64,000 nt of DNA from Paraburkholderia ribeironis. GTDB taxonomy: Bacteria; Pseudomonadota; Gammaproteobacteria; Burkholderiales; Burkholderiaceae. The stretch's first letter is position 1, and each line of letters starts with the position of its first letter. Made by a program: the position numbers and the translations under genes. This document shows, piece by piece, positions 53,241 through 60,785 of the stretch. The stretch lies in assembly GCF_900019265.1 (NCBI RefSeq), contig NZ_CYGX02000048.1, positions 1 to 64,000 on the forward strand. The letters are read 5' to 3'. The notes beneath the pieces were generated by a model that was not told where the DNA came from, made no database searches, and saw only the letters and a program-made list of their open reading frames with translations.

Positions 53241-53600
53241 TTATTGACCGACGGGCCTCACGATCAGCAGATTCCTTACCGAGGTCACACCCGCCACGCC
53301 ACTCGTCACCTGTTCCGCAAGCGTACTCTGCGATTGCTCCGGCACCCAACCTTGCAGCGTCACCGCGCCGTTCATTGCGCGAACGGAAATGCCGGAGGCG
53401 TTGAGCCCCTTCGTATGCGCCAACGCGTAGCGGACCTTCTTTTGCAGGGCACGGTTTGCCGCGCGCATTTCCTTCGCGCTGGAAGCGGTCGTGGCGCCCG
53501 CTGGCGCCGAAGTCTCGCTGCCGCCTTGTGCCAACGCGCCGCACGCAGCGATTGCCAGCGCAATGCCACTGATCCAGCGTACTGCTTTCGATGATTTCAT
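53241..53600 (-). CDS. Periplasmic BON domain protein 2
   Basis: A 119-residue exported protein: signal peptide MKSSKAVRWISGIALAIAAC to about ALAQ, an Ala/Ser/Thr linker, then one BON domain: KKVRYALAHTKGLNASGISVRAMNGAVTLQGWVPEQSQSTLAEQVTSGVAGVTSVRNLLIV. It shares the GWVPE motif with the BON protein at 41702-42112. It is convergent with the flavocytochrome gene (14 bases between stops). It probably supports envelope integrity. Confidence 0.88.
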   Translation of the reverse strand: MKSSKAVRWISGIALAIAACGALAQGGSETSAPAGATTASSAKEMRAANRALQKKVRYALAHTKGLNASGISVRAMNGAVTLQGWVPEQSQSTLAEQVTSGVAGVTSVRNLLIVRPVGQ

Positions 53601-53690
53601 GAGTTCGTCTCCTGCCGTTGTGTGTTCTGTTGTGCGTTCTGCTGCGTGTTCTGCTGCGTGTACTGGTACGGCCCATCGGCTACGCGCGGC

Positions 53691-54446
53691 TCACGCAGTC
53701 ATGCCGCCATCGACCGACAAGGCCGCGCCGGTGACATAGGCTGCCTGACCGGAAAGCAGCCACACCACTGCGTCCGCCACTTCGTTTGGCTGGCCGATCC
53801 GGCGCATTGGAATCATTTCGTCGAGCAAATGAATGTCGCCATTCGTCGAGCGCATGTAATTCGGCGTCTGCGTAGCACCCGGACACACGGCGTTAATGCG
53901 GATATTTTTAGCCGCATACTCCTTCGCGACCGCGCGTGTCAAACCCACGACCGCATGCTTGCTTGCCACGTAGTGCGCAATGCCTTCCATGCCGCGCAGC
54001 CCGAAGATCGACGCATTGTTGACGATCGCCCCGCCGCCGCTGCGCAACATGGCTTCGATCTGATACTTGACGCCGTAATAGACGCCCTTGAAGTTCAGGT
54101 CGATCACCCATTCCGATTCCTCGACCGGCGTCGCGTCGATCGGCTTGAAGTCCGCATGGCCTCCTGCGTTATTGAACGCAAAGTCGAGGCGCCCGAAGCG
54201 CGATTCCGTGAACGCCACGAGTGCTTCGTTATCCTGACGACGCGATACGTCCGCGACGTGAAGCTCCGCTCGCCCGCCTGCGCTCACGATTTCGTCGCGC
54301 ACGCCGCTCAGCTTCGCCTCGTCACGACCCGCGAGCACGACACACGCGCCCTCGCGCGCCAGCGCGAGCGCAGCCGCGCGGCCCATGCCGGAGCCGCCAC
54401 CGGTTACGAGTCCCACTTTGTCTTTCATTTGCATTGGTTGTTCCAT
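53691..54446 (-). CDS. SDR family oxidoreductase 2 (catabolic cluster)
   Basis: A 251-residue classical SDR with TGGGSGMGRAAAL (about 15-27), NNAG, the catalytic YVASKHAVVGLTRAVAKEYA and the C-terminal GAALSVDGGMTA of the family. It is the last gene of the minus-strand operon porin, MDR dehydrogenase, cupin, hemerythrin, SDR (42-base gap from the hemerythrin gene). In an aromatic catabolic setting it may oxidise a dihydrodiol or an alcohol intermediate; the substrate is unproven. Confidence 0.9.
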   Translation of the reverse strand: MEQPMQMKDKVGLVTGGGSGMGRAAALALAREGACVVLAGRDEAKLSGVRDEIVSAGGRAELHVADVSRRQDNEALVAFTESRFGRLDFAFNNAGGHADFKPIDATPVEESEWVIDLNFKGVYYGVKYQIEAMLRSGGGAIVNNASIFGLRGMEGIAHYVASKHAVVGLTRAVAKEYAAKNIRINAVCPGATQTPNYMRSTNGDIHLLDEMIPMRRIGQPNEVADAVVWLLSGQAAYVTGAALSVDGGMTA

Positions 54447-54488
54447 CGAAATATGGCCCGCGATGTGTTGCCCGCCATCCGTTGCCCG

Positions 54489-55013
54489 CTAAACCGCCTG
54501 CGCCTCTTCCGGCACGCGGCTCTCGTGGATCGCCAGATCGCGCCGCAGCACGACGGGCGCGCCGCCGTGCGTCTTCTTGTTGATCCACGCCGAAAGCGCC
54601 GAATCCATATAGTCGGCGTGGCCTGGAAACCAGTCGCTCAAGGCCTTCGCGAGACGCTTCACATCGCTCAATCCCACGGCGGCGCTCGCGGCGAGCGTCG
54701 TCACCTTCTGCACAGCGTCCAGTACGCGCTGATGTTCGTCGAGGTGACAGTCGGCAGCCGGAAAGTCCGTTTTCTCCATCCACTGCCGCTCGACCTCGAA
54801 GTGAGAAAGCAGATGCTTTTCCACCGCCCGCAGGCAATCCAGCGCGGTATGCTGGGTGGAGTGCGCGAGAGCGGTCACGACCTCCACGAACTCTTCGTGC
54901 GCGGCGTCGATCGGCCCGTGGCCGAGCAGCATCGCGTCGGACCACGTCAACCCGCCGTCGTCGCCGGCCATCTTCGCCGGAGCGCCGTCCGGACTACCCT
55001 GTCGATCAGTCAT
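54489..55013 (-). CDS. Bacteriohemerythrin-like protein
   Basis: A protein of about 174 residues with a four-helix hemerythrin domain. The seven di-iron ligands can be assigned: His39 (IDAAHEEF), His71 and Glu75 (HLLSHFEVERQW), His90 and His94 (CHLDEHQRV), His132 and Asp137 (GHADYMD), with spacing matching Methylococcus-type bacteriohemerythrin. It probably binds O2 or nitric oxide. In this operon it could supply or sense oxygen for the divergently encoded Rieske oxygenase, which is inference. GAGGAAG precedes the ATG at 55013. Confidence 0.88.
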   Translation of the reverse strand: MTDRQGSPDGAPAKMAGDDGGLTWSDAMLLGHGPIDAAHEEFVEVVTALAHSTQHTALDCLRAVEKHLLSHFEVERQWMEKTDFPAADCHLDEHQRVLDAVQKVTTLAASAAVGLSDVKRLAKALSDWFPGHADYMDSALSAWINKKTHGGAPVVLRRDLAIHESRVPEEAQAV

Positions 55014-55052
55014 CTGCTTCCTCTCCTGCATCAAGTCTTCAGCCAGCGCGAC

Positions 55053-55589
55053 TTACTTCGCCGCCGCGCCGATCAGCACCGCCATCATCACCGCCGGCGC
55101 GTCGCTGCGGTTGCGCCAGGCGTGACGGGTTCCGTTCTGCACCACGATGTCGCCCGCCTTCAGGTGGCGAATCTCGCCATCGTCGAGTTCGAGCCACAGT
55201 TCGCCCGACACGATGATGTCGTAATCGACCGTCTGCGTGCGATGCATGCCCGAGCCGTCTGGCTCGAACGCCTCTGCAAGGCCCGGCAGATGCGCGGCGT
55301 ATTCCTGCGCCGCCGCGGCTCCGTCGAATTGCGGCGAAGTCATCACGCTGTCGGGCGGGAACTGCACGACGATCAGGCGCGTTCCGTGCGGAGCGGGCAC
55401 CACCGACTCGATCGACACGACCGGATCGCGGCCATCGTCGGGCAGCGGCGGGACCGCCTGCGAAGTCGCCCACGCGAGCGTGGTCTGAAAACCGGGCACC
55501 GCAGCGTAATCGTGCGTATTGGCCACCGGCCCATCGGACAAAATCACTGCCCGGCCATCGCGCTCGCCGGTCACGACACGTCTAACCAT
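55053..55589 (-). CDS. Cupin domain protein
   Basis: A 178-residue protein with one C-terminal cupin domain: motif 1 around GMHRTQTVDYDIIVSGELWLEL (about 116-137) and motif 2 GDIVVQNGTRHAWRNRS. The N-terminal half (VRRVVTGERDGRAVILSDGPVA, WATSQAVPPLPDDGRDP) is a conserved companion region in this cupin type. It could be an isomerase, a decarboxylase or a regulatory sugar/acid-binding protein. AGGAGG lies eight bases before the ATG at 55589, and this decides the start over an ATG two codons upstream. It lies between the dehydrogenase and hemerythrin genes with gaps of about 40 bases. Confidence 0.87.
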   Translation of the reverse strand: MVRRVVTGERDGRAVILSDGPVANTHDYAAVPGFQTTLAWATSQAVPPLPDDGRDPVVSIESVVPAPHGTRLIVVQFPPDSVMTSPQFDGAAAAQEYAAHLPGLAEAFEPDGSGMHRTQTVDYDIIVSGELWLELDDGEIRHLKAGDIVVQNGTRHAWRNRSDAPAVMMAVLIGAAAK

Positions 55590-55634
55590 GATCATTTCCT
55601 CCTGTGATTGAGTTTGTTTTTCACACGCCGCCGG

Positions 55635-56750
55635 TCACTGCAAGATGACGACGTTGACGAAGCCGCCCGCGCGCTTCTCCGCGTCGGCGAGCGCCTCGTT
55701 TGCCTGCTCGAGCGTGTAGTGGTGATGTTCGAATACGCTCAGGTCAAGCGTGCCGCCCGCGGCCATCTCCGCGAGATCCTGGCCCTCGGCGACCGAGAAC
55801 CAGAGCGAGCCCAACACGCTCACCTGCGCGCACATCAGCTCATGGAGATTCAGCGGCAGCGGATCCGACATCGCTCCCACCTCCACGAGCTTGCCGCCGC
55901 GCCGCAGCGACGAGATGCAATCGAGCGTGACCTGATGCGAGGCGCCGGGCCCGATCGCATCGATGACCGCGTCCACGCCAAGCCCATCGGTCTGGGCATG
56001 CGCCCAGTCGGCAAGCGACCCGCTTCCGTAGGAGAACGTACGAATGCGCTGCGGGTCGAGCGCGCGCACGCGGGCGAGCAGCGCCTCGTTGCGGGCGACG
56101 CAAAGAATGCGCGTGGCGCCCATTGCCCGTGCGATCTGCACCGCGCCGAGTCCGAGCGTGCCGGTCGCGCCGCTGATCAGCACCGTGCGCCCAGCGCCCA
56201 CGCCCGCCTTGCGCAGGCCCGAATAGGCAGTGCCGAGGTAGCCGAAACGCGCGGCCTGCTCGAAGCTGACGGCGTCGGGCAGCTTGACGAGACCATCCGC
56301 GGGCGCGCTGGCGAATTCGCTGAAGCCGCCATACGGGTACTGCTCGTAGATCCGTTTCGATTTTGGGCCGAAGCCGAAGTAGCCCTGGAAGGTGAACGCC
56401 TCACAGTTGATCGGCTCGCCGATACGACATGCCTGGCACGAGCCGCACGATCGGCCGGGATTGATATAGACGCGATCGCCGACGGCCACGCCGGTCACCG
56501 CGCTGCCCACTTCGGCCACGACGCCTGCCGCATCGAGCCCATAAATCGCGGGCAGGTCGGGCACCGTGAGATAGGCGCGGTCGCCATAGTTGCTCATGAC
56601 GTTCCGCAGGTTCGGCACGACGCCGGAAGCTTTGACATCGACGAGCACGTCCGTCGGTCGAAGCAGCGTCGGGCGCGCGATCTCGTCCAGCACGAAGCGT
56701 CCGGCGGGTTCATGAACGCGCATGACGCGCATGGTGTTCGGTACAGTCAT
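55635..56750 (-). CDS. MDR-family alcohol dehydrogenase-like protein
   Basis: A 371-residue medium-chain dehydrogenase/reductase. The structural-zinc cysteines are present in GRSCGSCQACRIGEPINCEAF, and the cofactor fold has SGATGTLGLGAVQIARAMGA. The catalytic zinc ligands are not: the usual GxCxTD segment reads ASGVVPNLRNVM and the GHE position reads IYGLDAAGVV. It may therefore act as a zinc-independent reductase. GGAGAGA precedes the ATG at 56750. It is the second gene of the minus-strand operon, 60 bases after the porin stop; a sequence resembling the cluster palindrome lies in that gap. Confidence 0.87.
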   Translation of the reverse strand: MTVPNTMRVMRVHEPAGRFVLDEIARPTLLRPTDVLVDVKASGVVPNLRNVMSNYGDRAYLTVPDLPAIYGLDAAGVVAEVGSAVTGVAVGDRVYINPGRSCGSCQACRIGEPINCEAFTFQGYFGFGPKSKRIYEQYPYGGFSEFASAPADGLVKLPDAVSFEQAARFGYLGTAYSGLRKAGVGAGRTVLISGATGTLGLGAVQIARAMGATRILCVARNEALLARVRALDPQRIRTFSYGSGSLADWAHAQTDGLGVDAVIDAIGPGASHQVTLDCISSLRRGGKLVEVGAMSDPLPLNLHELMCAQVSVLGSLWFSVAEGQDLAEMAAGGTLDLSVFEHHHYTLEQANEALADAEKRAGGFVNVVILQ

Positions 56751-56810
56751 GTTGTCTCTCCAGTTTGCGTTTTTTGATTGACAGTGACGAAGCGTGCGCT
56801 CGGGCACGCG

Positions 56811-57893
56811 TCAAAACACATGCAGCAGGCCGATGTTGCCGGTGACCTGACTGCCGCCCGATGCCGGACCGGGCACGAGCGAGATCCACGCGGGACCGCC
56901 CGATGCCTGCTGCAACGCGATACCGCTGTAAATGCTGGTGCGCTTCGACAGCGAATACATCACCGACAGCGTTTCCTGATGGGCTTTCTGGTTCTTCAGC
57001 GTCTCATTGCCCTTCATGAATTGATACGCAAGATTCGCGTGGACGAAGGGCGAGAAAGTCCACGTGACGTCGGCTTCGTACACGGCCACGCGTGCGCCGT
57101 TCTCCGTGTTCTCCGTGTTGGTGTACAGGGCCGCCAGTTCCGCCGGTCCCACGACCCACGATGCGCCAGCCCCCATGTTGCGGATGCCGTCGTTACCGTG
57201 GTTCAACTCGGGATACTTCACATAGGTGTAGGCACCGTTGAGCGCAACCGTGCCGATGTGATAGTTGACGCCGAAGCTCTGCCCGCTGTTCTGGCCGAAC
57301 GATCCCGCCTGGCCGCCGAAGCTGTATTGCGCGCCCACCTGCAGTCCGGCGATCGTCGGGCTCAGGTACTTGACCGAGTTCGGGATCGGCGCGCCCAGCG
57401 TGCGGTCGAAGTCGAATGAGCCGTTGCCGGGCGGGCCGTTCGGGATATTCAGCCCCGCAAACGAGCCTTGCCGCAGGCTCAGCGAACTCACGAAGGGAAA
57501 TGCCGGACCCCAGCGATCGACCACCAGCGAATAGAACATGAAGTCGATCTGGTTGCCCGCTGTCAGCGTGCCCCAGCGGTCGTCGCGCAACCCCACGTAG
57601 GTCTCGTGGCCAAACAGGCCGTTGACCGACGCGCCGTTGTTCAGGCTGAACATGCCTTCCAGCTTGAAGACGGCCTTCAGTCCGCCGCCCAGATCCTCGG
57701 TGCCGCGCAAGCCGAACAGGTTCGGCGCTGCGGTGCCCGGATCGGCGAGCCAGTTGCTGTGACCGCCGACGTTCGAAACGTACATCACGCCCGTATCGAT
57801 GATGCCGTACAGCTCGACGCTACTCTGGGCATGCGCTGCGCCCGACAGCATCAAAGCGCCGAGCACTGCCAGTTTTTGCATTCTTCTCACCAC
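56811..57893 (-). CDS. Gram-negative porin of the catabolic cluster
   Basis: A 360-residue outer-membrane porin: signal peptide (MVRRMQKLAVLGALMLSGAAHA), mature start QSSVELYGIIDTGVMYVSNVGG, LFGLRGTEDLGGGLKAVFKLEGMF, FGHETYVGLRDDRWGTLTAGNQIDF, and an internal strand VHANLAYQFMKGNETLKNQKAHQETLSVMYSLSKRTSIYSG. It ends NIGLLHVF with the terminal Phe. It probably admits the substrate of the cluster. GTG at 57893 with GGAGG five bases upstream is preferred; ATG at 57881 is the alternative. It is the first gene of the leftward operon. Confidence 0.9.
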   Translation of the reverse strand: MVRRMQKLAVLGALMLSGAAHAQSSVELYGIIDTGVMYVSNVGGHSNWLADPGTAAPNLFGLRGTEDLGGGLKAVFKLEGMFSLNNGASVNGLFGHETYVGLRDDRWGTLTAGNQIDFMFYSLVVDRWGPAFPFVSSLSLRQGSFAGLNIPNGPPGNGSFDFDRTLGAPIPNSVKYLSPTIAGLQVGAQYSFGGQAGSFGQNSGQSFGVNYHIGTVALNGAYTYVKYPELNHGNDGIRNMGAGASWVVGPAELAALYTNTENTENGARVAVYEADVTWTFSPFVHANLAYQFMKGNETLKNQKAHQETLSVMYSLSKRTSIYSGIALQQASGGPAWISLVPGPASGGSQVTGNIGLLHVF

Positions 57894-58358
57894 ACTCTCC
57901 TCCGTTTAACTGCCTTTGATTCACTCGCCAGCGCTTGCCCGCACGGCTTTGAAAGGCCCTGCGCCCGGGTTGCTGAAAGCATGTACAAACGCCTGATTTA
58001 TTTAGTATTTCTAATTTTTTGACGATGCTGGGTCGCTTGCCGCTGCACTTGCCCAGGGAAACCCCTGGAGCCGGTACACGCGCCGTATGCGGTGGCAATC
58101 GTCACTCGCTGCGCAGCGGCTCCAGACGGGCTCCAATCGTCTTTGTCGTGACAATGATCAAGAGATGTCACGTTGATAACTGAGCGAAGATTGATTGAAA
58201 ATAAATTGACTGTCAATTTAAGTTTTCGTAGTCTTCGCTCACAGCGTCGGATCCGATGGTCCCGGTGAGCGGGCCGGGCCGGGTCAACCTGTGGAGCAAA
58301 AGCGCTCGCGAAGCCTCGCGCAGCGCACGCGAGACCATCAAAAACCAGGAGATACCCT
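57894..58358. other. Divergent promoter region of the catabolic cluster
   Basis: About 465 bases between the porin gene (leftward) and the Rieske oxygenase gene (rightward). It contains AT-rich stretches on both sides (57990-58020; 58190-58225) and a perfect 19-bp palindrome. The promoters of both operons must lie here. Confidence 0.6.
58202..58220. promoter_or_regulatory. 19-bp perfect palindrome, candidate operator
   Basis: TAAATTGAC (58202-58210), a single central T, then GTCAATTTA (58212-58220): a perfect dyad about 140 bases upstream of the oxygenase ATG. Size, symmetry and AT-rich arms are typical of MarR-type operators, and a wHTH regulator gene lies at the right end of the cluster. 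Confidence 0.75.
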
Positions 58359-59708
58359 ATGAGCGATACGCCCATCGTCCGCCGGCGAAGCAGCGGCGCC
58401 CGACTGAACAACATCAGCGATGCACGCGTCAACGACGCGAAGGTTCAAAGCCAGTACCAGCCGTACAAGGATGCGGCGTGGGGTTTCATCAACCACTGGT
58501 ATCCGGCGCTGTTCAGCAACGAGCTGCCGGAAGATGCCGTCGAGGGCATCCAGATCTGCGGGATTCCGATCGTGCTGCGCCGCGTGGACGGCAAGATCTA
58601 TGCGCTGAAGGACCAGTGCATTCACCGCGGCGTGCGCATGTCGGCCAAGCCGATGTGCCTGACGAAGGACACCATCAGCTGCTGGTATCACGGCTTCACG
58701 TTCGAGCTGGAGACCGGCAAGCTCGCCACCATCGCCGGCAACCCTGACGACAAGCTGGTCGGCACAACCGGCGTGACGACCTATCCGGTCGAGGAAGTCG
58801 CGGGCATGATCTTCGTGTTCGTGCGCGAGGACGATTTCCCGGACGAAGACGTGCCGCCGCTCGCCCACGATCTGCCGATCCGCTTTCCGGAGAACGACGA
58901 GCGCTTCCCGCATCCGCTGTGGCCCTCGGCGCCGAGCCTGCTCGACAAGGACGTCGTCGCCTACGGCATGCATCGCACGGGCTACGCGAACTGGCGCATC
59001 GCCTGCGAAAACGGCTTCGACAACGCGCACATCCTCGTGCACAAGGACAACGCGATCATTCACGCGAAGGACTGGGTGCTGCCGCTCGGCATCGTGCCGA
59101 CCTCGGACGATTGCATTGCGGCCGTGGAGGACGAAAACGGCCCGAAGGGTCTCGTGCAATGGCTCTTCACCGAGAAGTGGAATCCGGTTCTCGAGAACCC
59201 GAAGGTCGATCTCAAGGTCGAGAACCTGAACGCTCGCCCCTACCGGACTTCGGTGTTCATGCCCGGTGTGCTCATGGTGGAAAACTGGCCTGAAGAGCAC
59301 GTCGTCCAGTTCGAGTGGTACGTGCCGATCACCGACGACACCTACGAGTACTGGGAAGTGCTCGCCAAGGTCTGCAAGACCGACAAGGAACGCAAGGACT
59401 ATCGCTACCGCTACGAATACATGTTCAAGCCGCTGTGCCTGCACGGCTTCAACAACTGTGACCTGTACGCACGCGAAGCGATGCAGGACTTCTACGCCGA
59501 CGGCACCGGCTGGGACAACGAGCAACTCGTGTCAACCGACGTTTCGCCCATCACGTGGCGCAAGATCGCCTCGCGCTGGAACCGCGGCATTGCGAAGCCC
59601 GGCCGCGGCGTGGACGGCGCGATCAAGGCTTCGAGCATCCGCATGAAGAAGACCGCGGAAGGCAAGCAGCCCGCCTACTTCGTCGACAAGATCGAAGCAG
59701 AGAATTGA
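58359..59708 (+). CDS. Rieske oxygenase alpha subunit, CarAa/OxoO-like
   Basis: A 449-residue aromatic-ring-hydroxylating oxygenase subunit. The Rieske cluster ligands are Cys87-x-His89 (QCIHRG) and Cys108-x2-His111 (CWYHGF). The mononuclear iron triad is His224, His228 and Asp368, with bridging Asp221 (ENGFDNAHILVH ... GFNNCDLYAREAM); the spacing equals that known for carbazole 1,9a-dioxygenase CarAa. QFEWYVPI and the GFNN..AREAM..FYA blocks also match that group, which includes 2-oxoquinoline 8-monooxygenase. The protein is longer at its N-terminus than CarAa. It is the first gene of the rightward operon, with its reductase 24 bases downstream. The substrate is probably a fused or N-heterocyclic aromatic; unproven. 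Confidence 0.9.
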   Translation: MSDTPIVRRRSSGARLNNISDARVNDAKVQSQYQPYKDAAWGFINHWYPALFSNELPEDAVEGIQICGIPIVLRRVDGKIYALKDQCIHRGVRMSAKPMCLTKDTISCWYHGFTFELETGKLATIAGNPDDKLVGTTGVTTYPVEEVAGMIFVFVREDDFPDEDVPPLAHDLPIRFPENDERFPHPLWPSAPSLLDKDVVAYGMHRTGYANWRIACENGFDNAHILVHKDNAIIHAKDWVLPLGIVPTSDDCIAAVEDENGPKGLVQWLFTEKWNPVLENPKVDLKVENLNARPYRTSVFMPGVLMVENWPEEHVVQFEWYVPITDDTYEYWEVLAKVCKTDKERKDYRYRYEYMFKPLCLHGFNNCDLYAREAMQDFYADGTGWDNEQLVSTDVSPITWRKIASRWNRGIAKPGRGVDGAIKASSIRMKKTAEGKQPAYFVDKIEAEN

Positions 59709-59732
59709 TCAACGCAGCACAAGGGTATCCGT

Positions 59733-60755
59733 ATGTCTTCCGTTAGAAACGTCACTTTCAATTTCCGCGACGGGAAAGCGACATCGGTTGCCGTGCAGCA
59801 GGGCGAGAGCGTGCTCGATGCCGCGCTCGCCGCCGGCATTCCGGTCCTTCACCAGTGCCGCTCCGGCTCGTGTTCGAGCTGCATGGGCCGGCTGGTGGAG
59901 GGCCGGGCCGGCATGCGCGCCGGCGCGAGCTCGACGCTGCTGCGCAGCGAGTTCGACGCCGGCGACCGCCTGCTGTGCCTGACCGAACCCGAAACCGACT
60001 GCACCTTCACGCTCAACTACGAAAGCGACGCGGGCGCGGCGGGCGCCGTGAAGGCGCATGCCTTCGTCGACAGCGTCGAGAAGGTCGCGTCGAACGTCGT
60101 GCGCGTGACGCTCGAACTCGCCGAGGGGTCGTGGTTCGATTTCCGTCCCGGCCAGTTCATCCAGGTGCGCGTGCCCGGCACGGACATCACGCGCAGCTAC
60201 TCGCCCTCGAGCACCGCCGCCGACCTGCCGAAGATCGAGCTGCTCGTGCGCCTGCTCGAGGATGGCGTCATGTCGTCGTGGCTGGAGCACGCCGCCAAAC
60301 CCGACGACGTGCTCGAAATCGAGGGGCCGTTCGGCAACTTCTTCCTGCGCGAGAAAGTGCCGGCGCCGCACATCATGATCGCGGGCGGCACCGGTCTCGC
60401 ACCGATTCTCTCGATGATCGACACGATCCGCCGCAAGCCGGGCCGCAAGCCGCCCGTGCTGCTCAGCTTTGGCTGCGCGACGCCCGAGCAGTTGTTCTGT
60501 CTCGGCGACATCGCGTTGCGCCAGCACTGGCTGCCAGGCCTCGCCACCCGCATTTCGGTGGATCAGGGCGCGAGCGGCGACCTGCTGAGCGGCAACCCCG
60601 TCGACGCGATCCGTCACGACGACGTGGGGCACGCCGACGCCGTTGCCTACCTGTGCGGCCCGCCGCGCATGATCGAAGCGGCCACGCAACGGCTCGCCAA
60701 TTTCGGGCTGCGCCCGGAGAACATTTACGCCGAACAGTTCACACCGTCGAACTGA
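59733..60755 (+). CDS. Oxygenase reductase (2Fe-2S ferredoxin, FAD, NAD domains)
   Basis: A 340-residue electron-transfer protein. N-terminal plant-type 2Fe-2S ferredoxin with Cys42, Cys47, Cys50 and Cys82 (HQCRSGSCSSCMG, LLCLTEP); FAD-binding barrel with TRSYSPSS; NAD-binding domain GGTGLAPILSMI; terminal YLCGPPRMIEAA. It passes electrons from NAD(P)H to the Rieske oxygenase encoded just before it. Because the reductase carries its own ferredoxin domain, no separate ferredoxin gene is needed, so the system is two-component like 2-oxoquinoline 8-monooxygenase. The M20-like gene follows after 30 bases. Confidence 0.93.
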   Translation: MSSVRNVTFNFRDGKATSVAVQQGESVLDAALAAGIPVLHQCRSGSCSSCMGRLVEGRAGMRAGASSTLLRSEFDAGDRLLCLTEPETDCTFTLNYESDAGAAGAVKAHAFVDSVEKVASNVVRVTLELAEGSWFDFRPGQFIQVRVPGTDITRSYSPSSTAADLPKIELLVRLLEDGVMSSWLEHAAKPDDVLEIEGPFGNFFLREKVPAPHIMIAGGTGLAPILSMIDTIRRKPGRKPPVLLSFGCATPEQLFCLGDIALRQHWLPGLATRISVDQGASGDLLSGNPVDAIRHDDVGHADAVAYLCGPPRMIEAATQRLANFGLRPENIYAEQFTPSN

Positions 60756-60785
60756 GCCGTACGGCAAACATCCGGAGAGAGCCCC

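Noticed and set aside
53622..55607. 661-codon open frame on the plus strand
   Set aside because: It is antisense to the SDR, hemerythrin and cupin genes, has low-complexity His/Arg composition and no conserved motif.
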